A DNA stretch of 64,000 nucleotides from Guillardia theta CCMP2712 (taxonomy: Eukaryota; Cryptophyceae; Pyrenomonadales; Geminigeraceae). Position 1 is the stretch's first letter. Each line of letters starts with the position of its first letter. A program made the translations under genes and the position numbers. A model generated the notes under the pieces. It saw nothing but the letters and a program-made list of their open reading frames with translations. It was not told where the DNA came from and made no database searches. Location: contig NW_005434644.1 of assembly GCF_000315625.1 (NCBI RefSeq), positions 273,363 through 337,362 of the forward strand. Direction: 5' to 3'. Below are positions 46,559 through 55,197 of this stretch, piece by piece.

Positions 46559-46610
46559 AACTGCCGTTGTATGACGGAGAGTCGCGGCTCTCAATCATAC
46601 GACGGCAGTT
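46559..46610. ncRNA. Long hairpin downstream of Fanzor, candidate guide-RNA or element-end structure
   Basis: The left arm AACTGCCGTTGTATGA (46559-46574) and right arm TCATACGACGGCAGTT (46595-46610) pair over 16 positions, with one G-U wobble if transcribed. An inner GAGAG/CTCTC stem (46577-46581 with 46588-46592) closes a TCGCGG loop. It lies 215 bp after the Fanzor stop. TnpB and Fanzor guide RNAs derive from the 3' side of the element, so this is a candidate, but the assignment is inference; a MITE-like palindrome is the alternative. Confidence 0.35.
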
Positions 46611-46738
46611 CTGTGCGAAAACTTAGTTCGTCGTTCAGAAGGGTATTCACATATTCCGTCACCGTGACATCATGAGGGAGAGTACCCGTGGTAGATAGAT
46701 TCGTGGCGTTTATCTATTAAGTGGATTCCTAAACCTAA

Positions 46739-46855
46739 ACCCCTCCTAGTCCGGGCCCGGCAGGGAGTCCGGCGGGGCGCCGCCCGGCGGCAACTTGCTT
46801 CGGATCATCGGATGGGCCGGGCCCCGGCCGCCCGGCCGCCGCAGGTGATACCTCT
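46739..46855. repeat. GC-rich block
   Basis: GTCCGGGCCCGGCAGGGAG-type sequence with CCGGCGGGGCGCCGCCCGG and GGCCGGGCCCCGGCC palindromic stretches. Same character as the blocks at 23.1, 30.1, 37.1, 42.9 and 54.9 kb. Confidence 0.6.
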
Positions 46856-47080
46856 TCCCCGCTATGACCACGTCAGTTATTAAAAATGAAGAAAAACCTT
46901 GGCATGCAGCTTGGCATGGCATTTTGCTGCCAAGGGGGAGAAAGGGGAATGGCGGCGTACAAGTAATTGAGGAGCAGAAATCAGCAGCAAAGAAAGAGTT
47001 CGACGGCATCAAGATGTTTTATTTCGGTAAGAGTGATCTGATGTGATCAGAAGATTGTTGCCACCTATCACAGTCGAACG

Positions 47081-49652
47081 ATGAAAAGAGAATATTTGGA
47101 TCCCGATACCATAACTCCTCGTCTCCCTCTTCCTTACCGGATGATAGACAATCTGATCAGATCGCTGGTGGAAGAGGCTCTGGAGCAGACGAGGGACGAC
47201 AAGGAGCAGGAGAAGGCGATCGATAGCGTATCGGCAGTGTTCGAGTACCACCAACGGAAGGATATCATCCTATCACAGGCCAGCAGCGATGGCCTCCTCG
47301 TGTTTGTCTGTACGTCTTCTGGCTCCCTTGAGTGCATCAACTCGCTGCGGGGAGCACAGGTCGGGGAGCCGATAGTTCTGGGGGAACCCGCTACATGCCT
47401 GACGCTGAGCTCGGATGGAAGGGCTCTGGCGGTGGGGCTGCGTTCCAAGGTGAACATCCTGCAGGTGATGAAGGACTCTCCTTTCTTGAAGCACTTGTTG
47501 AGCATCGAAACACGGGGAGTGCCGAAGAATTTGGCCTTCTCCTCAGACAGCACTGTGTTCGTGGTGATTTCTGAAGCCGAGGAGCTTGAGCTATTCAGGA
47601 TCGCCCTACCAGAAGTTCCCGTTGTCGAGGAGGAAGAAGAGGCTAAGAACACATCCTCTGAAGCCAGTGGAGAGAAGAAGGAGGAAGCAGAGGGCGAGGA
47701 GCTAGTGCCTACCATGAAGGATCCGGTGCGAGTGCTGCGGCTCAAGTGCAGCAGGGAAAAATGCAAGAAGATGTTTTTTCTCGGGCTGGCGCCAAAGATC
47801 AGAAGAGTCGGCGAGCTAACAGGAAGAGAGTGTCGTCACCTCAACATCGTCAACGTCGGCACCAACATCCTCGAGAGGTTCGACATTCCGTTGAAGGAGT
47901 GGGAGGACGCAGAGGGCAGCGAGGCGAAGGGGTTGGCGGACGTGTCTATTACCTTGCCAAACCTTGTGACGACAGGCGCCATGGACGACACGACGGCCAT
48001 GCTGATCATCGGGATGAAGAACGGGAGCAGCATCATCTGGAACAACCTGCTGAACTCCCACCACGCCACCTTGAAGAAGCACAAGGGCGCCGTCACCTGC
48101 TGCGCCTTCACCGGGTACTCGTCGGACAAGGAGGCAGTCCGTGCGATCACATGCAGCGAGGTCTGCCGATCACCCCTGGTGCTTCCCTGTGCTGATGATG
48201 CTTATTGAGCAGGACAACTCCATCTACATCCACAACCCCGTCGACGGGAGCATACACCACGTCTACCGGGATGACCATCTCAGGGCAATCGACCTGGTCT
48301 GCCCGACCACGATCCCTATCTTCCTCCTCGCCTCCGTCTCTCTCCATCAAGTCTGGGTGTTCAGCATCGACAGGAAGGAGGTCGCCGCGACCCTCAAGAT
48401 GCCCTCCGACACCCTGCGTGCCAACATCAACATCTGCACGACTGGCGGGTTGGCCGGCGAACTCCTTCCCGTCCTTAGCTTGATTCAGAAGCCAGCGGTA
48501 GAGGAGGGAGGAGAAGGAGAGAAGGAGGTGACGGACGACAGCGAAGCCCCCAAGGCAGAGGAGGAGTCGACGCTGCTCGCGTACCGCCTCATCGACGTGT
48601 TGAAGATCGTCTACCCGGACATGGTCCGAAAGCCGCCAGGGCAGTGGATGCAGACGTCAGCGGAGGAGACGTACTGGCAGCAGAGGATGCCTGCGTTTGC
48701 GGGGAGCGAGGCTCCTGCTGTGTCGGAGACGTACCTGAGGTAGGAGGAGAAGGGGTTGTAGAAGGAAGGCAGCGGGGGAAGGTTGGTGTGGTGGGGGTCA
48801 GGGTGGAGGGAGAGGAGGAGGAGCCGGTATGAGAGGGAATAACGAGTTCTCCTTCAAGGCAAGCCCAGCAGGTGTCAGGCCTTGCAGGCGGCAAGTCTCC
48901 TCTTCAGAAGCAGGGCAGCCTAAGAGGCGAGTCCCCTCACCTTCCCCGCTCTTCTCCCCTACCAGCCGGGGTAGCGTCCCCCTTGGAAGTTCACGTTGAC
49001 CGAGCACACAAGCGCAACTCCATGGTGGTCCAGCCGACGCAGGTGGCGCGTGCGACGGGGTGCCGGGGGGGTCTGATGTGCGAGCAGGAGACGATCAATC
49101 CGATGCTGAGGAATCGATCGCTGGGGACTTTGCTGTCGAGGAAGAATCAAACTGGCAGGTTCATCCTCCTAACTTCTCTTGTCCTCTTCCTCCTCTTCCT
49201 CCTCTTCCTCCTTCTCCGCCCCCCCCCCCTCCCCACCACCCCCCCCGCCTTCTCCTCCTTCCAACTCAGAGTCCTCACCTTTTTAGCCCCGTGTTGCCCT
49301 GCTGCTCGTCCTCCCCGCTCCCATCCTCCTCTACCCGCACCTGTGTCTCTGACCTCCTCCTCCGGCTTGACTTACTCTTCTTCACTCAGAAACTCAAAGT
49401 CTCCGCAATCCAGCGCTGCGGACTCGTTTCATGTTGTTGTTCGTATCTTTCCCTGCTGGTGAGCTGACAAGAACTCCAGGTGGCGAGTCGGTCGAGCGGG
49501 GCGTTGGCTGACGCGGGAAGTGGGGGAGGAAGGCCGCCGAGTGCTCGCAAGGACGGCGGTTCTACTCCAGTCCTGGGCAAGGTAAACACCAGAGGAACTG
49601 AATTGGGAGGGGCGGGGAGGAGGAGGAGATGGAGGAGATGGAGGAGGAGATA

Positions 49653-49722
<70 letters not shown>

Positions 49723-50370
49723 TTGATGATGATGATGATGATGTTGATGATGATGATGTTGTTGTTGTTGATGATGATGCTGATGGTGGTGGTGGTGGTG
49801 GTGGTGGTGGTGGTGGTGAAGATGATGATGATGATGATGATGAGGAGGAGGAGATGAAGTGTGATTCTATGCAGGCGCAGAGGCTGAAGAGCGCGAGAAA
49901 GGAGAAAGAAGTGATCACGCTAGCGGAAGTCAGGTGAAGTCTCCTCCCCGTCCAGGGCTGGTCTGACGAGCTCGCAGCTCCATGAGGAGCTCGATTGCTG
50001 AGAGAAGCTACAACGATCATGTGGAGATCGTCATGCAGGAGCTCAGGAAGCGACAGGTAAATCTGAAGCAGGGGAGGAGGAAGGGAAGGAAGGGAAAAGA
50101 GGAGGGGAGGAGGAAGAGAAGGAGGGAAAAGAGGGGAGGGGAAAGAAAAGGAACGAAATGAGGGAAGGTGTAATGAAATGAACGAGAGGAGCGGAGCAAG
50201 AAGAGAAGCGAGGGAAAGAGAGGAGGGGAGAAGAAGGAGGAAACGAGGTGGAGGTAGGAAGAGGAAGGAATGGGAAAAGCTGATCATCGATTCTGGTAGG
50301 AAGAGCGGTTGACCCTCAAGGCCCATCGAAAGAAGAGAGCAGAAGAGATTTTGACCTCGTTCAACGGATG
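47081..50370 (+). CDS. WD40-type beta-propeller protein (WDR93-like, tentative)
   Basis: Start MKREYLDPDTITPRLPLPYR at 47081. The long first exon contains propeller-like strands: GLLVFVCTSSGSLECINSL, TCLTLSSDGRALAVGLRSK, NLAFSSDSTVFVVISEAEEL, an acidic Glu-rich insertion (about 47620-47710), DTTAMLIIGMKNGSSIIWNN, and HKGAVTCCAFTGYSSDKEA. A 50-bp-class intron near 48160-48210 joins to DNSIYIHNPVDGSIHHVY and IFLLASVSLHQVWVFSIDRK. Later exons give QWMQTSAEETYWQQRMPAF and short basic C-terminal helices (AQRLKSARKEKEVI, HVEIVMQELRKRQ, LTLKAHRKKRAEEIL) with the stop at 50368-50370. Extended N- and C-termini with helical tails resemble ciliary WD proteins, but the WDR93 link is only an impression. 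Introns hold GAT and GGT repeats. Confidence 0.7.
49651..49845. repeat. (GAT)n / (GGT)n trinucleotide array
   Basis: About 25 GAT units, interrupted GAT/GTT units, a run of about 10 GGT, then GAT again. It lies in a probable intron of the WD40-type gene. It is open in all forward frames but not credible as coding. Confidence 0.95.
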
Positions 50371-50835
50371 ATCTCTGTTCTCCTCCCGTTTCGTTTTTTT
50401 TCCATCCTATGTATGCCTTTTCCAAACCGTCCCCGTCTCCTCCTGCCCACCTCGGTGCACCCCCCTCTCTACCCCTCCGCTCGTCCTCGCTGGAAGTTGC
50501 TGGAAGTGGCTTGACAACTCTCGATCTATCTTCTTCGGACACCGTAGCTGTCATCATTAACTCCATTTTCTTCTCAACGACATTCGATGCTTTTTAAAAG
50601 TACTTGTGGCAATATACATGAAAAGTTCTCACTCAACCGGTGATGTTCTGCCGTTCCTCTTTCCTCCATCCTGTTATGCGGACCGATCTTGTCCTCCGTC
50701 TCCCCCACTGTCCGGACTACTTCAGCATACCACAGATCAGCGGCGATCGGGCTGTGACAGGTGCATTGCTCCTACTCGCTTCTTACTATCCGAAAAACCT
50801 CAACCAACTGCGGTCCCAGCGGCAAGGCACTCAGT
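50371..50835. other. Spacer between convergent genes
   Basis: No gene seen. A run of T at 50394-50400 and pyrimidine-rich sequence. It should contain the 3' ends of the WD40-type gene (+) and the HNH gene (-). Confidence 0.4.
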
Positions 50836-52000
50836 TCACTTCCCTGATTCGCTTCTCTTCCTTACCTCCCATCCTTCGGCGCTTGCGCTAAGAGTCTCAG
50901 TCGCTGTGACAAGTTTCAGCATGAGTACCGCATGCCACATAGAACGACTCACCATGATGTTCCAGGGCCCAGGGTGTTTCGGTTTATCCATCAGCTTGAA
51001 CTTATCGTCTCTCATGTCGCTGAGCAATCTACTTCCCTTCCTGCGGACGAGAACATGAGCAAGCAAGGGCCAGCCAAAGATCCTTGAACACACTTCTTGT
51101 TGCACGAGGAGCAGGCCGCTACCAGGTTCTCCCATGAGTGTTGCCCACCCTTCGACTTGGGAACCTGAGTGTCTTTTAGCACACGTCTTTCGGAGATCAA
51201 GCAACTCCAACAATGTGATCCAAGGTTGTCGCCGGGGACCCGCAGTACTGGCAGGTATTGTTGTCCCTTGCAAAAATCTGACAGCTCCTATTAGTGGCGG
51301 TGGTGCGCAATGAAGCTGTACAGAGCCTCTGCTCGGGCGGAGAAGGGACAGCTTCCTCTTGGAGTTGGGTTTGACTAGTGCATGTGTCACTGACTAATAA
51401 GAGTTCACATGCCATGCAATCACAATCCAGCTTCACGAATTGTTGAAGCATGATGACGGATGGCACCGGCATTGCGTTGTCTACACTCCTCCACCTGGAT
51501 CACATCACTTGTGAGTCAACCTCACGGGTGTTGCGTCTCCATCACTCTCACAACAGCTCAAAGCTCGATGGCGTCTGCTGCTGACTTGGCGTCTCGCGGT
51601 GTATCTGTCCTCGTAATGACATGGTGGAGAACTTTTGAAGCAAGGGTCGCACCGAAACACTCTGGACCATCCTGGCCTTCCCTTGAACAAGCAGTTTGAC
51701 ACCTCTCTGCACACAGAGATAATCATCACGAGAGTGTTGAGAACAACCTTGACAGAAATCCCTCCCTTGCCGCCAACCTCCGAGCACTGTGCTTTCTACA
51801 CTACCGCAAGACGCAGTTTCGCTCCTTCTTCTCATAATGCCATATCGTACAATCTTCGCTCTGCCTCACAGTTGCCAGCATCTTCGCCTCCCAGCATGTC
51901 TACTGCACGTGTACTGCATGCATGACATCACCTGTGCTGTCACAACCACCAGCGGCTCCATCGTCGCGTTCAGCACAAGGCAGTGCATTTCGAGTAGCCC
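50836..52000 (-). CDS. HNH endonuclease domain protein
   Basis: Likely start near 52000 at MHCLVLNATMEPLVVVTAQ, the N-terminal signature (VLVLNAxYEPL) of the bacterial and plant HNH family. The next exon gives QRGVKLLVQGKARMVQ (family: RA..L...GKAE.V). Then VPSVIMLQQFV and the HNH core NRSCQIFARDNNTCQYCGS, ATTLDHI. A 47-bp-class intron joins VPKSKGGQHSWENLVAACSS and CNKK; another joins KKGSRLLSDM and KLMDKPKHPGPWN. The two CxxC zinc ligands (CQYCG, CSSCN), the His of LDHI and the Asn of WENLV are all present, so the nuclease site looks complete. The stop is at 50836. The family is common in cyanobacteria and plastid-bearing eukaryotes. No transit peptide could be seen. Its role is unknown. 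Confidence 0.8.
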
Positions 52001-52946
52001 AACACCCCACCCTGCTCTACGACTGTAAAGCAAAAAATCCGGCGTTGCACTTCTTTTCAGATATTTCAAGCTATTCATGGAGTTCATTGAGTTAAATTCA
52101 ATATTACACTGGATTTTTTGAACTAAAGATATGAGAAATGTCCAATTACCGAAGTTTTCATGTACCCACCATAGTACCCCATTCGTTCACCCGACATTTT
52201 CGTGCTCTTCCTGCCCGACACCTCCTCTCCTCCTCCTCCCCTCCTCTGCCCCCCCTCCCCCCTCCTCTCCTCTCTCCTCTCTTCTCTCTCCTCTCTCCCC
52301 TCGCTTGTCTTCTCTCCCTCCCCTCGCTTCTCTTCTCTTCCTCCTCTTCCTCTTCTCCTATTATCAAAACTTCTCTGACCTCAGGTCTCCCATGCATTCT
52401 CGGAACCCCCTCTTCCTTCTCCCTGTACCTTAGTTTTGCTGAAATTTGCCGCATGTCTCTAGTTACTGCTTTTGCACCCTTGGGGCCCTGCCCCACCCTC
52501 CCGCTCTTCTCTCCCTGATACTTCTTCACAACCACCTTTCCTACCAGATCCTACTCTCCCCTTCCATGACAACTCGACCTCTGTCCTCTGCTGAACACCG
52601 ACTCGCTCCTTTCCCTGCACTTTTCTCCACATTTTTTGCGAGACGTCAATCGAGCCATCCAGCTCCCCTTATCCTGAGTTTCTCTTCACAATAACCTACT
52701 GTATTATTTGGGATGCATGCCCTCCTTGGACTGTATGATCCCGATCAGTTTTCACAGCTCGGTCAAATAGAAGAAACAGGCTGGAAACAGATGATATCGT
52801 CTTCACGAGAGTTTGTTAATCTTTCTTTATTCATGAGGAAAAAATAGTAACGAATAATGACTTGATACAAGCGTGACGAGTATCCCGGATCTGTCATCCC
52901 GACGCGTTGGAGCAGGGGATCTTGCCTATCTCTGTCAGCAACATCC
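52001..52946. other. Spacer, pyrimidine-rich in part
   Basis: 52210-52360 is nearly pure C/T on the + strand (CTCCTCT-type). 52540-52930 has no gene; it is moderately A/T-rich and includes the 3' flank of the mitochondrial carrier gene. Confidence 0.5.
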
Positions 52947-53966
52947 TTACTTTACACTGTCCTTGTTGCTCTTGACACGCTGGACGCTCTCTTGTTTGTC
53001 CTTGCCATAGCAGTGAACCAGCCAGTTGTAGACTAACTCGTAAGATACAAACGTGACAGCCGACGAAGGGATGACTCTGAAAACATTCGTGAAGAACGCT
53101 CGATACAGTCCTCGAATCCCAGCCTCCCGCCACAGTTTCACATATTGCAACAGGAGCCCAGACTTCTCGTCAGACTCCATGATCATCCTCGTTCTTACCA
53201 CCTCGTGCGGATAAGTGAAGACGCTCGCAAATATCTTGGAACCTGCAGCCGCCGCTACAAGCGACGGAACCCCCAGCTCTGTGTGGAAATTCTCGTCGAT
53301 AGGTACCCGCTGCCTCTTCGCCAGCTCCAGCTTGAGACGCTCATACATGGGATACTGGATTGTAATGTGCGAGACACCGAGCAGCGATGGGCCAAGACCC
53401 TTGTACAAGGCAGCGATCCCTTCCTCCCTTGGGATCTTGAGGAAAGCATCCATGGTTCCGCGGTAGGGGCAGGAGTGCCGAGAGAACATCTGTATCCTCG
53501 TCTTGACGACCCAGAATGGGTTCGACACGGTGGCAGTCACTATCCCCGCTCCGCAGGCAGAGAGCATGTGCACAAAGATCTGTCCTTTTGAGAACTGCAG
53601 CCCCTCCTGCCGATCATTGGTCTCGAGCATCGACTTGAAGAAGTTGTAGGCTGTGAAATACGTCGTCCAGGTCGGAACCATCCCCAAGAGGGTCGGGCTC
53701 AGCCCCCGGTACAAGCCCCGTACCCCCTCCTCCTTCATGATGGTATGGATGGTGTCCACAGTCCCTCTGTACTTCACAATGGAAGAGTGCGAGTGAATCT
53801 GACCCTGCAGCCTTGTCTTCACGACATCGAGAGGGCAGACACAGAAGGATGCGCATACACCAGCTGCAGCCCCCGCCAGAGCGGTGAGGTAACGATCTTC
53901 AACTGTCCTGTGCTGGTAGTGCACTACCTCGGAGGAGTGGCTGGTAGGACAGGATGGTACCCCCAT
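52947..53966 (-). CDS. Mitochondrial carrier family (SLC25) protein, NAD/folate/pyrimidine-nucleotide subgroup
   Basis: A single uninterrupted frame of 339 residues, a normal size for the family. Three tandem carrier modules are visible, each with the signature PxD/ExxK/R: CPLDVVKTRLQG (about residue 43), NPFWVVKTRIQM (about 147) and YPHEVVRTRMIM (about 248). Each is followed by the EEG/EAG...LYRG or YKG element (EEGVRGLYRGLSPTLLG, EEGIAALYKGLGPSLLG, EAGIRGLYRAFFTNVFR). The Trp in the second signature (PFWVVKTR) is typical of the branch carrying NAD, FAD/folate or pyrimidine nucleotides. Six membrane helices are expected, in the mitochondrial inner membrane or possibly another organelle. It is intronless, unlike its neighbours. 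The substrate is not determinable here. Confidence 0.93.
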   Translation of the reverse strand: MGVPSCPTSHSSEVVHYQHRTVEDRYLTALAGAAAGVCASFCVCPLDVVKTRLQGQIHSHSSIVKYRGTVDTIHTIMKEEGVRGLYRGLSPTLLGMVPTWTTYFTAYNFFKSMLETNDRQEGLQFSKGQIFVHMLSACGAGIVTATVSNPFWVVKTRIQMFSRHSCPYRGTMDAFLKIPREEGIAALYKGLGPSLLGVSHITIQYPMYERLKLELAKRQRVPIDENFHTELGVPSLVAAAAGSKIFASVFTYPHEVVRTRMIMESDEKSGLLLQYVKLWREAGIRGLYRAFFTNVFRVIPSSAVTFVSYELVYNWLVHCYGKDKQESVQRVKSNKDSVK

Positions 53967-55197
53967 GAGGATATCTTGGTGTCTCGACCGCTCACTAGGA
54001 CATGAAAGGGCTCTGTTCAGGAGGAGAGAGAAACGACAAGATGCTCAGTCCCGGGTTCCAAGTCGCCTGAAAGTGACGGTTGGTATTGCCTGACCTCCTT
54101 GCGAGAACTATTCCGCTCGCACAAGGTACATTCGTTCCAAGCTTCGACGCCAGTGCAGAACTATATACTTCTGAAAAACTAATGGTCACTTCGACGAAAC
54201 ACAGAGTTGGTTGCATCGTTGCTCGGTCACAAAAAGGAAGGCGGAATGCATGTGGACAGATAAGCATTCTTTCTCTAGCTATTGTTTCCCAGACAAGGAA
54301 AACCTCAACAAGTAACTATCTAGTAGAACACAACATCACCGAACGTTCCCTGTCTATGAAGTGCCCATCATGTTGACCTCTTCCTCTTCCTTCTCCTCTT
54401 CCTCTAGTTCACATTTCTTGCATGTACAACATCTACAACCACTTAACTCACATATATCACATGCTCATGCAATTTTCAAGCACTTGTGTTGCCTCGACTC
54501 TTCTTCCAGCCCTATGTTCTGCCATCTCCTCTCCATCGCACACTTCATATTCTACCGCCTCCCATCCCCCTTCGCATCCCCGCGCCCCTCTGACCCAACC
54601 ACCGGTGCATTGCCAAGAAATCGATTCCTCTTGGGCTTGGTTGGGGGGTTGTACCAATGGATATGGTGGGGTAGCTTTGAGTGGGGGTCCTTGGTAGCAT
54701 TAGGGAGGGGTGGGTGAGTTCGCCTACCATGGGTCACTTCACACCACAGAGTTTCATGGGTGGGGTTACGCTTTGTGGAGGGGGTGGTTGAATTGCTGAT
54801 TCTCTGCAGATAGTGGGTAGGGGTCATAACCCCCCACTGTTCTTGGTACACGTTGGTAGAGGTGTAGAACGGAAAGTAGGGGGACGAGGGGCCTCTCAGA
54901 ACTCAGGTCCCGGTACGGCGGCCCGCCGGCGCACTACTGCCGCCGCGGCCGGGGGCCGGCCCCGGCCGAAACTCCGACAGTGACTTGGGCCACTGAGGCT
55001 CAGAGGCTCCGACTCTGGTCCAGCGGCTGCCCGGCCCGCGGCGACGGGCAGCTTTAGAACTGTACGCTAGTAAACTGCCATGAGTCAAAGGCTTTACTAC
55101 TTAGTTACCGTACAAGTCTTCTTTCCGCTACTGATACACCAACAATGGAGCACTGTCATCGACTTGCCCAGCAGTGGCTCCTACTGCTCAGTGAGGA
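53967..55197. repeat. Spacer with composite repeat (GGGGTA arm and GC block)
   Basis: 53967-54600 holds no supportable gene. 54620-54860 is rich in GGGGTAG, TGGGGGTCC and TAGGGGT. 54900-55050 is an extreme GC block (GGCGGCCCGCCGGCGC, GCCGGCCCCGGCCG). 55080-55197 contains TTACCGTAC-like sequence resembling the tails of the other blocks. Confidence 0.6.

Larger units (their letters stand above)
46344..47080. other. Fanzor 3' flank and spacer: hairpin, GC block, possible 5' exon
   Basis: 46400-46440 has CCTG repeats. 46559-46610 is the long hairpin listed separately. 46739-46855 is a GC-rich block like those in other spacers. 46864-47046 is open on the + strand (HAAWHGILLPRGRKGNGGVQ, AAKKEFDGIKMFYFG, then GTAAGA) and looks coding, but splicing it to the downstream gene at 47070 does not keep frame, so I leave it as an unassigned exon candidate. 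Confidence 0.45.

Noticed and set aside
46559-46610. Simple terminal inverted repeat pair of a Fanzor transposon
   Set aside because: No matching copy is seen at the left flank (43.99-44.28 kb). The palindrome is self-contained.
46728-46743. Telomere-like CCTAAACCTAAACCCC
   Set aside because: Only two units, and the spacing is not a clean TTTAGGG array. It is probably chance at the edge of the GC block.
49562-50566. 334-codon - strand open frame
   Set aside because: Poly-Ser and poly-Pro derived from the GAT/GGT array; no domain.
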